64,000 nucleotides of DNA from Notospermus geniculatus (lineage: Eukaryota; Nemertea; Pilidiophora; Heteronemertea; Lineidae), in assembly GCA_002633025.1 (NCBI GenBank), contig NMRB01000170.1, forward strand, positions 161,318-225,317, given 5' to 3'. A program made the translations under genes and the position numbers. A model generated the notes under the pieces. It was not told the origin of the DNA. It searched no databases and saw only the letters and a program-made list of their open reading frames with translations. Within the stretch, counting starts at the first letter, position 1. Each line of letters begins with the position of its first letter. Below are positions 1 to 13,514 of the stretch, piece by piece.

Positions 1-710
1 AGTTCGCCTCAGGTCGTTCCGAATGGGAGGTTCAGTGAGAAGGTATGGAGTGCGATGAGAGTAAAAAAGTCTGCGTAGGCCTCCACTTATTTAAGGAGCG
101 TGCATGACCAAGAAAGATTGACGATCCATCTTCTTCATTCTGGCGGGTCAGATCTGCATAAATTAGTGACCAGGCATGCAATGAAGGGGCAACTGAGGCC
201 ACAATGTCTATTAATAAAATGCAAAAAATCATATTTTTCTAACTTTGGTAGGCCTACGGCAGGCAATGTCGAGTTTGGAGCGAGTCCCGGCCACCTGTGC
301 CACACACTTTTAGGGAACAACTAGTGCCCCACGCATACTATTTTGCCCTGAAGTGAATCCCCACCTGATACATTTTATAGTACTGGCGTATCCATGTCGA
401 GTCCCCCACTTCCAAAATACTGCAGACTGGCGAGTTAGTGTCGAGTGCCTGAGGAGGGGGGGTCCGGGATTAACTTGATAGCTGCATAAGTGGAGACTTT
501 ATTACTATGGGTTAAAAGTGCTGTTGTATCGCACATGGCACTATAACTTAGCATTAGTTTGTCATTATACTGAATTGAACATTGCTATGCTGAAGTTTTG
601 GTCATGTGAACCTGGCAGTTATAATCAAACACCTGCGATTATGTTTCCGAATATATCCCAACTTCAGCTAATTAAGGGGTGAATAGCGACAGAGCACGTA
701 CATGGCACCA
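1..710. other. Non-coding, nothing recognised
   Basis: Both strands are broken by stops. The short open stretches do not resemble any protein I know. One TAGGCCTAC word occurs near 248. Confidence 0.6.
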
Positions 711-1030
711 AAATAATGAAATGAAAATAAATGAATTAAAAATGTTAAAAAATCAATTAAAATAAATAAATCAAAAATAGATTGAAAATAAAGAAATTAA
801 AAATAAATTAGAAATAGGTAAATTACAAATAAAATATGTTAAAATTGATTTAAATAAATAAAAATAAAAAAAATTAAAATAAATAAATTAAAAATTAAAA
901 TAAATAAATCTAAAATTAATTACAAATAAACAAATTAAACAATTAAAATTGCAGTTGCAATACAAAATTGAAATAAACAATCAAAAATGAATTTAAAAAA
1001 AATAATAAAAAATAGATTAAAATAGATAAG
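711..1030. repeat. AT-rich low-complexity tract
   Basis: About 320 bases made almost wholly of variants of AAATAAATTAAAAAT, a degenerate simple repeat with very little G or C. Confidence 0.9.
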
Positions 1031-1035
1031 TAGAC

Positions 1036-1088
1036 CATAGTAAATTATCCCATACGAATCAAAGTAAATTATCCCATACGAATCAAAA
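1036..1088. repeat. Tandem pair of a 25-base unit
   Basis: The unit aaattatcccatacgaatca occurs twice in a row directly after the AT-rich tract. Confidence 0.85.
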
Positions 1089-1090
1089 GG

Positions 1091-3105
1091 ATTGGCTAGT
1101 AGTTCCTATCAGTATACATAGATAGGGCTGTGTAAAAACTGGCAGATTTACAACCTCAGTTATTGATTCACTGAGAGAATCCTCAGTTGGCTTGGTCAGC
1201 AGTAAACAAGGTCATGTCCGTCATCAGGGAAGGTATCTGACCATCTCAAGGTGGAATTTTCGTAAGATGTATGTAGTCAGGTGGAAAACAATTCTACCGT
1301 GGCTGCAACATCAATGATCCACTCATCTGCATCTGTTTCCCCCATGAGTAACAGACAAGAATTTTCCCCATTTGTCTTCTTTATAGTCAAATGCATCCTC
1401 TTGTGGAATAAATAAATAAGGAATTCATTGGTCTTGGGCTTCCCTTACCTATATGAGATATGGTACTTGTTCCTTCACCTAAAAACACCTGCATCATAAA
1501 AAAGATGAGGGAGTCGATCATCACGATGCATTGCAGTGATTGTCTGTATGGTGGTCATAAAGTGACAGTACCGGTACATGATCACCAAGATTGTATTGTG
1601 TCACCCTCCTAACATTAGACCAACTACATACATCCACAACAGATGGATATTCAATAGTAGCACTGGCCTCAGGAGGACACAACCAGTATTAAGAATATAC
1701 TGTAGCATTGGGTCCAGGGATGAAACTGATAAATTGGTTACATATGGATATCAGTTTCTGTCACTGTGAGACTCTTGGGATGTCTCTCAGCCACAGTTAA
1801 TGACTTTATCTCACATCTGTTGGCATTTATGCTCCCTGATGCTAGCCAGTAGGCCTACATGTATACTTTGAAAAAGATAGGCCAATATGTCTTTTGTGGC
1901 GGTGGCAAAAAGTACCTTTAGCAAGCACAATGCCTCGGTAGATAAAGGAACTGACCATTACTATTCTGTCAGAATCGATAGTGCAAAACACTTACAGTGT
2001 TAGTCTGCATCAGGGCATTCTGATCGTGATTGCCATGAAAATATTGACAGGATGATCCCCTTTAAGTCCTTGCTTGATGTTGGCCGACCCAGTAGGTTCT
2101 ACTGGACTGGAGGCTTCTCTGGGGATTAAAATGAAATTCCAATAAGACGCCGTGATGGAATGACTCAGTCGCGCCTGTCTTAACAAATGCGGGCAAATTA
2201 TGGACGGAGAATAATTGATATGGCCCAGTCTCAGTGGTGATTCTTTTAGTGATAAATCCTCAAGTCAGCTTCGTCTGTATGTTCTTGGTCCACATTTGCA
2301 TGTTGCCCAGCTCACAATCGAATTGTTGGTTTTCGCCCATCTGTTATTTTTTATGGCCACATTGCCATTGGCTTCCAACATGCAGTCGTCAAGGTGGAAA
2401 CCTTTGAAGGGTTCCAGTGACATGACATGAAGGAACCCCTTGGATCCATTCCAATAAGTGTTGTTATCTTGAAATGAAAAGCACTTTTATCGTAACTGTA
2501 CATGTACATTGTATCGGTGTATGACATAAATTTCTTTTGTCTGACACAACACTGATGCAAATCTCGTTTAACGTCTATTATTTCATTACCATATTCCAAA
2601 GCCTGGAGAAAAATTTCATTCAGAGAATCTCATCGGTCCTGCGTTTCCTTTCCCCATGGGTTGTTTCTGGCTCCTTCGTGTTGATATTCCAATGTGGGCC
2701 TTCCAGTCGTGTGCACACCAAGTCAATCGGTGTGACATCTCAATGGGCAAGTGTTATACGGCTAATAAGAATTAATTGTGACTAACGATCTGGTATACCC
2801 CTTGAGACATGCGTCGACCAGAATTGGCCGTGCTGTGTATGTATGGTATGTGTGAGTGAAACTAATTTTCCCGCGTCCTCAGTGATGTGCTGTCACTGCG
2901 GCCACATGATTCATAGCAAGATGTCACGTGCGAGTAGCTTCCCTTTTTAAAACCTCTCCTCAGGAAATCCTGCAGGAGCCAGCATAAAACCTTTAGCAGT
3001 GAGATTTTGTGCCATATTGTGTTGTCAGTTGTTGGAATAGTCCAGACTCTTGGACACGTAGGGTCACCAGGGCACAATGTGATAATGTCGTCTAAACCAG
3101 TGTAC
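1091..3105. other. Non-coding, nothing recognised
   Basis: No open frame on either strand shows a known domain or convincing splice borders. Confidence 0.55.
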
Positions 3106-3109
3106 CCAG

Positions 3110-3240
3110 GTTACAGGGTTAGGATGGTTAGCGGTGACGGTTAGGGTCAGGACTAGGTTTAGGATTAGGGTAGGGGTCAGTGACAAGGGTTGGGGGTCAG
3201 GGTTGGGGTTAGGGTTAGGGTCTTGGGCTAGGAATTAGTG
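3110..3240 (+). repeat. Degenerate TTAGGG-like interstitial telomeric repeat
   Basis: About 130 bases of GGTTAGGG, GGTCAGG, TTAGGATTAGGG and GGGGTTAGGGTTAGGG words on the + strand. Only two to three units in a row are exact TTAGGG. This is typical of an old internal telomere-like tract. Confidence 0.75.
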
Positions 3241-3892
3241 CGTAGGATCAGGACTGGACGACATTCACCCACTCAGCATGACCAGGATGGTATAGACTGT
3301 GAAATTCTTCGGCTGGTAAAATCCATCCGATCACAATCTCATATTCTCTCTAATGTGCAGTTTGAGACATCAAAAACTGAGTTGAGAAGCCCGTTTTGAT
3401 CGTACGTGCATCATCAATGGGTAGAACAAGTCACCCATTCTTGCTTTCATTATTCTCTCCAGTCAAGTCTTGTTACCAGCAAGCAAGACGATGCAAGTTA
3501 CCATTTCCTGGTTTTCAGCCCACCTTTTCCAATACCATCACGATTTAATCACAGGAAAGGTGTGATGTGTCGGTAAAGATTGAGGAGCGGTGCCTTTGGA
3601 AGGTTTTCGAGTGGAAAGATAAGAGAGACGAGATTACATTGTCAGGTTATGTTATATGTATGAAGTTTATGACATATGAAGCAGAAGTAGTATCGTAATG
3701 TGATATATATGGTTTTCTTGGAAGAATGTGAAAGCTCTACGTGTAAGAATTGAGTATTTTTGTGGCAGAAATGGCCCGATGTAATGCAAAGTGTTTTTCT
3801 GTGTTCAGAAGACCTGATGAGAGGTCATAGGACCTAGTGTACTCTTCATTAGGGGGATGGCTAACCAAACTTTGCCATTTTTCACGTAAAGG

Positions 3893-4138
3893 TTGCATCT
3901 TGAAGCAGCTCGACGGATCTGTCGCAGATAAAAAACCACCACGTGCAGGTCGACATTTCAGCGATTGAGAGGAACTCGAGCAACTGGCAGTTATACCTCG
4001 AACAGCACGCTCATGATGCATCCGGCAGTTGCTCGGAGACACAAGCGCGCTCGGTCGACAAAATCGGCGACTGGTCAGTCACTCCGAATTGCTTCCATCG
4101 CCAGAAAGCTAGTTGCCGCGAGTTGCTTCAGGATGCAA
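3893..4138. mobile_element. Foldback/MITE-like element, about 246 bp, GC-rich
   Basis: Terminal arms 3893-3912 (ttgcatcttgaagcagctcg) and 4119-4138 (cgagttgcttcaggatgcaa) are inverted copies with two mismatches. Inside, GAGCAACTG and CAGTTGCTC form a further inverted pair. The stretch is more GC-rich than its surroundings. No target duplication was identified, and any open frame through it is likely chance. Confidence 0.45.
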
Positions 4139-7100
4139 TGTCGACCTGTGGGCACCTTAAAATCTACATGAAAATGTACTGTCACCCCTGGACTCTATTT
4201 CACGGCTTTTCTCTCATCTTATGTAGTCCATAGTAAATAATTAAAAGCTTGTTTGAAGTGAAACGTGCTCTACACCAAGTTCTGACACAAACGGTAAAAA
4301 CTTGGCACGATTGGGTGAAATTGTTCGACAGGATAAAAAATATGTTTGAAAATCGTGGAAACAACTAATTCAAGTCAGAAAAGTTATGGTCGAACTCTAG
4401 GGATCTGTTGTGAGGTTTATCACAGCAGAGGAGATTGTTTATTTTCCGAGCTCGTTGCTATTTCCCTTGTGAATTGAATCAGTGTGTTCAGTCATCACTT
4501 CCAGGTCTGCCTACGACAGGTATATTGGAAAACTTGGATGGATTCATTGAATTTACGTGATGGCTCTATAACAAGAGACCTATCCATATTAAAAGGGCTT
4601 TTTTCACAGTCCATTTCTGAGCCAACTGATGATGGCAGTTAAGTGATGCTGGCCCTTGCTATGGTCCATAACTTAGTTTAGTTTTAATCACATTTGCAAT
4701 ATGTTGTTAATTACAAAATTTCTCAGTACACCTTATGACCTTCTTATCTAAGAGAGTTGTGGGCATATTTCCAAGTTGATTGGTTCCCATGATAGACCAA
4801 TGTACTTTCAAACTAATAGATGACATACCCATCCAATGTAAAGTTTTTTACATGTACTTACAGTTTATAAAGTCGTGATTTTTTTCTTGCCAGGGCTTTC
4901 AAGTGAACTTTTGTTAAGTTTCCGCAGTGCACCACTCCCCTCATGAATCATAGTATGAAAATGCAACCAGTAAACTGCTTCATTGATTAAGCCCTATAAA
5001 TCCATCCAAACATCTGTCTAGGCCCCAACCTCTCATGGTCCAAGATTGTCAATTTCATGATCAAGTTTCTATTTACTAATGCATTGATTAAAATGTCACA
5101 GAATTGGGTGAGCAAGCTCCCAGGGTTGTGTTCTGTGGAAAAATCCCCTTCAATGACACTCGGCAGTCAGAGGGATCGATTTGTGATGCCTGCTGTTGTA
5201 CAAGAAATAAATATTCGAATTAAATGGCATTATTACTGAAGCTGAATGTTTGTGTGTGTAACAGTCTTCCTGGTGATCAAGCAGCTACAATAGCTAGACT
5301 GATCAACAGATGCAGGATGTCTAGATCATGAAGACAAGAAACCAAACTCAGGTGAGTTATCAGTGATTTCGTGAAATGAACCCAGTGCCAACAGGGAATC
5401 CTGTTGTCGTGCACCAGACTAGCAAATCCTAGCATCCCCAGATGAAAACTGAGCTAAGACTTGAAGTCAACAAAGCTGCCGAGAGTTAAACTGAAAATAA
5501 AAAGCCGTTGATGACATATGTTTCTAATGCTTGTACATTTTCATCTATAATGTACATGGATGCTTGTTATTCTTCAGGTGAAGTGGACACTAGAGGATTC
5601 TGCAGACGTGGATAGTTAGAATGAAAACAAGCCCAGCCTGATTAACTAATTAGTGGAACAAGTGCATGGACAGGGAATTGTCTGGCGTCGTTGACTGTTG
5701 CAGTGATGGCAGGATGGGGGAATCCATCGTGACATGAAAACACAAAGAGAAATTGATTTCAATAATTTCAATAAAAATGATATATATTCTGGCTGTCTCC
5801 AGACAAAGGTGTTCCTTTGGTCATGTCACCTTTGATCTCGTATGCACAAGGAACTTAGCTGGACAAATGTTTTCATCAGTTTCTGCGATTCCTCTCCCAG
5901 AGTCCTTTTGATTAAATGATTGGCTTGTGATTCTGTTGCCTGCAGCCCACACAGCTTTCAGTTACATGAATTATATATGTATACCTGCTCAGCTAAAAGC
6001 CTCATGTCTCATGTTATGTGACTCAAATACAGTTCCGTTTCCTTCTGAGGACAGACACGTCAAGTTTCATATGCTGGTGAAGGAAGGTGGATAATCTTAG
6101 ACAGGGGTTGTTGTTGTTGAGGATCTGAATGCTGTGGTTGTGGCGGTGGAAACTGGAAGGTCAATCACTTTGGTATATCTGCAGGAAGTACAGCAACCCA
6201 TATAAACTGGATGGTGGAACAAATGAAAGTTGATAGTGAAATACGGTACTGAAAAGTAATGACGATAACCACACCAAACTGTGATACAGACCAAGTCCAC
6301 TACAAGGCCATTATGTTTGGATCATGAAAGATGCCACCAGTGCTATTGATCGTCACTGTAAGATTGATTTCATTTCTGTAATGTTAGGTGCCAGTAGAGA
6401 TGACAGCAAACCAGGCTGTCCATGACAAGAGCAGAAAGAGTTAAAAATATTGGCTAATGATGAGAGAAGTTTGAATGGTGCATCAAAGAAGCTTGGTTCC
6501 TGCCGGGCTTACACTCACACATCATAAAATCCAATTACTTCTTGCATAAATTTGACAATTGCTGCTGTAGTTAAAATCCTCTTCATCCCTATCTTTAGAT
6601 ATCGGAAATCAAATTATGAAATTATCATTTGAAAACATTTCATTTTCGTTTGCGGGAATCAATTTTAGTTTTTTATCAAATGATCCTAGTCAGTTATTGA
6701 TTATGATCCTGTCATTCAAATGTGACGCATGCAGTTTTCAACTGTCAGTCATCCTGATTGAATCAATTTCTCACAGTATCAAACAATGACTTTAAGTCCA
6801 CGCTACACTCCTAAGAATTGATGGCCTCTGGTCTGAAAGGGGCCAGAGATGCCGACTTAAGTGTATACTCAAGATCTTTGAACATCAACATTCCTTGGGG
6901 ATATTAAAGTTCAACAAAATATCTCCAATGGTATGTTTGAGGTATTGCCAGATTGCTAAAGGAATAAACCAGGCTATGCCTGTGGTGGACAGGAATTTCA
7001 AAGGTAGGAATATGATGTGATGATGGCCCAATGTCCCCCTCCAGAAATATAAGATTTCCTCAAGCGAAAAGGTTCATCAGAAGATACAACCAGAGAAACT

Positions 7101-10100
7101 TGACCCGTGAGGAATAATAATGAAGAAGTTGTCTACATGGACTATGTGGCTTACATGCTATGCTATATGGCAGGTAATGGCTATAATCAGCTGACTCGCC
7201 ATCATGGCTCATGTTGACTTCCTTAAAATGATACAGTCTGATAGAAAAGATGCAAATTTATTGCCAATGGTTCATGGCCATTGAACTGAATTATTGAAAT
7301 TCCCACCCGGCTTGGGTAAAACACAGCTTTGTCAGTTTTTGCAGCTGGTGGACAACCCTTCCACGGTGGCAGGCAGATCTAATTAATGGATGATAAAACT
7401 CATTATAGGTTGAATCCCAATGGTTTGAATTGAATTCGCTGGAAGTGGATCATGGATGGCACAGGCAGAGGTTGTTATCCAAGTCAGTGATTACTTCACA
7501 CTATGATTACAGTATATGATGCTCATTATGTACAAAAATGCTTATGAAGAGGTTAAGTTGCCCTCTCTTGCTGTCCACATTTCAGATTTACCTTTCCATT
7601 ATACCAGCTACTGGTAGGCCCATATACTTGCAAAAAGTATCAAGTGGGACCAAAAACCATACAAATAAACTTATATTACCGTCTTCCCATTAGGAAATCA
7701 AAATTCATGTTTCCTTTCCACTCCTGTTCATTGCATTTCTTTTAATTTAGTGTATCGAAGGATTTTACCCAGCTGTGACTTCAGCTTCCTAATATGGGTG
7801 CATTAAATCTGCATCAGTTGCAAACTAAGCTTGCTGGGAGTGTATAAATAGTGGATTTGGGAAATGGAATGAAGATGTGACATGATCTGTTGATAATTGG
7901 ATGTGGCGTTAATAAGAGGATCGAAAAAGATCATTTAGTCTAATGGATCAGATTTTTTGTAGTGATGTCAATTTAATCACTTCCTGCTCAATCCTTGCTA
8001 TCATGAATGGCATGACCCTTGATATGGATCAGATTCAACCAAACATGTCCCCTCTTATGGCAAGTGTTGGAAGAATTGAAAATTATTAGTTTTTCCTTCT
8101 TCACTTCAAGTCACGGTCTCTAGAACTTGCACCCAGTATGTTTTCAACATTTTCGAATTCCTATGCGGCTGCAGGCCAAGTTCCAAAATGTGTCCTTTGC
8201 CAGATCATCAGCTGGTTTGGTTTCTATGGTTGTGAAAATGAGCATCGAAGCCAATAAAAATACAATTCCACAGTAAATAAACCCAAATTGAACATGTTTA
8301 CACCTTTTAATTCATGCCATGATTCAAATCTTTGGTTCCTGGCATCTGACTGTTCCAACCAACGTGTTCGAAATGTTTGTTTATAAAGAAACACCAATCA
8401 TGAAACATATTCAAATTGGATTTGAAGGTGAAATGTATTTGTTTGATTTTTACCTTCCTTGCAGGTGAAATTAAAAAGACTAATGGTGGGATTTTCAGCG
8501 TTGCACTGTTCCCAATGTTAAACATTGCCCCCAACCCGGTGCAGTATTTCATTTCAACCTTAACAAAGTGTACATCTTCTCTGTTTATTTACTACAACAG
8601 AACTATCGGCAATCAAGTGCGTTTCAAATTCTTCCTCCGGTGTGAGCAAATTTAGAGATATTTGTAGTTGAATTTTGGCTTACAGGTGGAATTGATGGAA
8701 AGAAACTTTGACTTAAACAGGTTTTACATGAAACCACAGGTTGATTTGATATTCTTATTCTTTGCGTAGCCAAACTTGCCTGAGGTCAGGTCACTCCTTA
8801 TTATAAGAAGAAGCGAAGAGAACCTGCTTGTTTGCCAACGTTTGTGGCAGTTTGCTGGTTTGAAGTTGAATACCAAGTGGAAGAGGTGAAGGCATTTTCA
8901 AATGATTTTGTCCTCTCTGCCACTAGAATAATTTATCTGTCTGGTCTATAAAGTACCTTGATGTACACCCTGTGTAAGTCTGAGTTCGAAAGATATCTTT
9001 TTGTAAGCGATTGAGAAATTATGAACTTTTTGGCCACGAACAAGTAACTATCAACTGTTTCTTTCCAAACAAACATGGGTGTACTCGCTGCTGCTAGTTT
9101 TACACAGCTTGTCTAACTTGTAACTTGGTTCTAAGTAAGCTTAGATGTTTGTTCGTTATTCTTCAGACCAAATTCATCTGTTTCTGTTTAGCTCCTGTGT
9201 AGATAAGTCAAAAGTGTAAGATTAATAACACAGTCAGTCAACTCACCTTTTCTAGTGAAATTTACTAGTCTTAAAATAGTGAAGTTCTGTTACATTTGGC
9301 ATTTGCACTGAAAAAGATTGGTACAGAGGAAACGGCATTACTGTGTGGTCTAACTATTTTCAGCTTGGGAAGCAAAGTACCCTTACCCTACATTTTGGTT
9401 AGGCATGACAAAGAGACTTACCCTGAGTTTCATGCAGATTGGAGACCTGACCTCAACTTCGTTCTACCTGACAGCTTTTCTTCAACTTTCTTGACACTTT
9501 TTCTCATCTTGAAGGAAGCAATGTGGATTTCAAATCACATCCTATTAGATTTTTTACATGTTTAACAACTAGTGACAGATTCGTGTTTAAGGCGCCCAAT
9601 ATTCATTGCCGTGATCAGATTGCCTTGTGTGTGGGAGGAAGACGTACTAAGAATTATTAGATAAGCGGCAGAGAACGTGACTAGAACCAATCAGTGCCTC
9701 ATGGGATGACACAAACAACCTGTAAAGAGTCTGGCAACAGATTTGGGAACAGATGCCTCGATTTTGGTGAAGACATCCTTCTAATTGTCATGTTGCCCTC
9801 AGGGTTTTTGGGAAAAAAATGTGGTTGTTGACAACCCAGTCATGTTGTTCTGAGCCAGCCTCACCACGCTGTGGACAATCTTGTTAAATCTATAGAGAAG
9901 GCTATATCAGTATGCAGAGGTAACATTTAAAGGAATTAACATTTGAAGTTCCATTTAGAATGACCGCAATAAAGTGTCATCATCCCCACACTGAATACTA
10001 AGAGGCATTTCAATTAAATGTGGTGTATCTGATTGCTGCTGTTATTGTCAATTAATGTTGGTATTTGTCCTGGGGTGGTTTCTAATTAATCAGATTGATC

Positions 10101-13100
10101 CTTTCGAAGGTTCCATTTCCATGTATTGGGGTGGTAAAGTCATTTCTTGTTCCATCAAATTTTTCACTTCTCTGAGGCAGGTATAAGGGAACCACCACTA
10201 CCATGGCCTGTGGTCCTTTTGCTCTGCATGTTCATTCTTGATTTGACAGAAGACCACGTTGTGCTCCTTTTCTGCATAATTTGCCTGGTAATGTTTTACA
10301 TGATGTCTTTCCATCTGGAGATTCTCTTGAACACGGTAAGAACTTCATACTTAAACACAGCACAAGGACACACATAGGGCAGTAATTCCTAAGGAGACAA
10401 TCACTTGCCAACAACACAATGAGATTTCAACAAATTGGACCGCTTCCTGCCTTCATCCTGTAAAATGGAATTAAAGTGAAATTTCATTTCAAAGTATTGT
10501 GGTGTAGAAAGGTGTATATTTATTTTACATTCACTGCAGACTGCAAAACCCAGACTAACAACAAGCAGAAATTTTGGCTGATCCTGAGCAGTGTTGCTGC
10601 ATTTGAGTCAAGATGGCTACATATAATGCTTATGCTTGGTTAAATGACATTTATTTCCCTGGTTGTCTGTGAAAATCTTCTTTTATTGCTAGCCATTCGT
10701 GGAATGACCATCTCAAAGTCCACTGGGGCTGTCAACCTGTCATTTACAGACCAACCTGCCAAAGAAATGACCAAGGTGGTGAAATAACTCCAGCTTATGA
10801 CAAATCAGCCTTGATGTCTCTTTTCCTGATCACACATTGGTTCTGACATTGTTGTCCAACGTGAGGGCATCGTCAGACCCAACATTTTTATGACCGGTTT
10901 GGTGCCATATCATCCGTCCTTGCTGCACCTGTTATTTGTGAATGAATTTTTATAGGAGATTGAGCCAAAATGACCAGTTCTCCTTTTGAAGAAGTGAGCA
11001 CACATAGCCACAGCTGTTGCCTTGGTTAAAGTAAAACCAGAAAAAAATACTATATAGATTTCACCTAATGCATATATTCATCACAGTCATACAATATTCA
11101 GATCACAACCTTCTGAATATGGAAAGTATGGATGAAAGGGCTGGGATGAAACCCAAGTTTGTCAAGAAATTTCCATTGCTGTACCTTAAAAAAATGAACA
11201 GTTTCTGTTGGCAATCAGAGCTGCTCAAAAAGATCTGCACCATCCCAGAAGGAATGTTTCCATCTGCAGGTGACAAGTGACTCGACAGTATTGGCAACAC
11301 GCAGGAGTGCAGAAATTGAGAATCAATTAGGTACAAAATCATAGATGCCGCAGGAAACTTCCTATAACTATGATGAATAATTCCTTGGAATACTTTTCGT
11401 TTGCCTCTGTCATAATGCAGCGATTTGCGAAGTTCATGTCAAATTCGTAGTTTTACCAATCTGGTGATTCGTACTGACAGCCGGTGATGAAGTGGTTGGC
11501 GTAAATTCAATTATCCCCTCGTTACGTTTCGCAAGAGATTAAACGTTTGCCATGTAAAATTGTTCCACGTTGTGTGAAGCATTCTTGAGCTTGTTTCCGC
11601 TGATTGAGGACTTATCAACTATATCATCATGCCTCATTGACTTCTAATCTTTGCCTTGTTTCAAATTGTTTCGTGATTTTTCCCCAATGGGTATCAAGAA
11701 ATGAGATTTTGCCAACTTGTGGGAAAACCAACAGAACTGATTTTTGCACTTTTATGGAAACCAGAATATTTTGACTTTCAGGACATAAAATTGTAGCCTT
11801 GCTGAATTTATTGTGTTACGATATGATGCCAGAAGCCCACCTTTTCACTTGGAGATTGTTGACTTCTTTATTGGCAGATAATCTGTGAAATGCCAGAATA
11901 AGGATTTCAGAGATGCACGTGCGCAGCACCATAAAATCTCATGGTGAACCAACTTTGGACCATATGTGATGGCATTTGAGTTTAAAATGCTCCCTGTCAC
12001 AACCCCTCAGGGCTGTTGTCTAACGCAGTCCGCATATGAAGCCAACTAAAGCCAATAATTTCTCTAAAAGATTTCATCAGTCACGAGGGCTTTGATAGCC
12101 TCAGATTCCTAATCAAATCAATAGTGTATGTATCAGAAGATGTAAGATGTTGAAGTGACTACTGTCTGTCTGGGACTCGTGGTATGTGGACATTTTAAGT
12201 AGATAGAGGGAAGCTTATATAGTGAGTTGGTGGATTGAGTGATGTTTTTCACCAGTTGGTATAAAATATAGGTTGCAGGTTTATCTGCAGGCAATAGTAT
12301 ACATGCGAACGATGAGCTTACTGAGGGATACACTTCCTGTGTTGCCACCAGATGTCTCTCACTGCCTGAAATTTGGCTTTACGTAATAGGCACGAGCTTC
12401 AACTTTTTTTGTGGTGAAGAGGTACATGAACCTGCCAACATGATGCTTTGAATTCCATTTCTGATGATAACTGAGCTATTTTCAGCACAATTAGTGTTCC
12501 ATGTACAAATGTACGTCAGCCTATTCAAATGTACACCGATGACCCTGAACACACATCGTTCGTGGGGTTCTCATTAATTCAGACTTTTTGTATCATTAAA
12601 GATCAACTAGTCGGAATTCAACAAAATTTGCAGTGAATGTGCAGAAGGGTCTTGCCTATCATAAGGAAACGTCAGAATGCAAATTTGTTGGGTTTTAAAG
12701 GGATATTGTCCACATTTATAAAATGCTAAATTTGTCAGTTGAACCTTTATGGTTGATTGGCATGGAGATATCAAATGTTCTTATGTCCTTAAAATTCAAG
12801 CCTGAAAAAAAGGGTGTCAACAGTATCTGCTATCCTAGCCTCTGCCAAGTTGGTTACATTTTCCGCATTGTAACTTCTTACTCCCTTGCATGCCTTGTGA
12901 GCTCTGCCGAGGTAGTTGGAGGTAATCCATTTGAGCTAGCTGATCCACTGGTCAGGCCCTCAGCCCACTCATATAGCTAATCCAATATCCTCTGGTTGAA
13001 ATCTCTGGGATGAGTGTATATAGGTTTGTCTCGAGTGAAGAGGTTTGATATATCCATTTCCAGTGGGAGTCTGCTCTATTGGCTGGCTTCTGTGTTGGAG

Positions 13101-13375
13101 GTCTGGGTAACAAAGCCTTATTTATAAGAAATGTCTCCTGGGAAATACGCTGTCGCAGGTGGAACCTGTGGATGCCTTATAAGGCCGTTAGGATGGTAAA
13201 CTCCATCGAAGCATTCATCAAAACTTCGTCGTTGTTCTGCCTCTGAAAGAAAACATAGATCTGGTTAACAGAAAGTTAAGTTTTCAAGTATAATTATATA
13301 AAAGTTGAATTGAGTGTACTCATTTATTTATTCAGACTAAGGCCTACCTCTCGGTTCAACCCCATTGCAAGCAAC
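4139..13375. other. Non-coding, no gene recognised
   Basis: Nine kilobases of unique-looking AT-rich sequence. Open stretches of 60-90 codons occur on both strands, including one at 9296-9565 on +, but none has a recognisable domain. It could be an intron or intergenic sequence, and short diverged exons cannot be excluded. Confidence 0.5.
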
Positions 13376-13437
13376 GAAAAGACCTCCATGTTTGGGATCC
13401 CTTTTTTAAAAGGGATCCCAAACATGGAGGTCTTTTC
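13376..13437. repeat. Perfect 30-bp-arm hairpin
   Basis: Arms 13376-13405 and 13408-13437 are perfect inverted copies containing CCTCCATGTTTGGGATCCC, with a two-base centre. It is followed two bases later by a second, unrelated hairpin. Confidence 0.95.
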
Positions 13438-13439
13438 AT

Positions 13440-13514
13440 CCTTCACTTGGTTTGATGATATGAGTTAAAACTCATGATATGAGTTAAAACTCATATCATC
13501 AAACCAAGCGAAGG
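13440..13514. repeat. Near-perfect 37-bp-arm hairpin
   Basis: Symmetric about position 13477, with three mismatches per 37-base arm. The arm contains CTTGGTTTGATGATATGAG. Near the centre a second, smaller palindrome ATGAGTTAAAACTCAT occurs twice. Confidence 0.95.

Noticed and set aside
711-1030. Possible origin or matrix-attachment region
   Set aside because: AT-richness alone does not support this. The stretch reads as a simple repeat.
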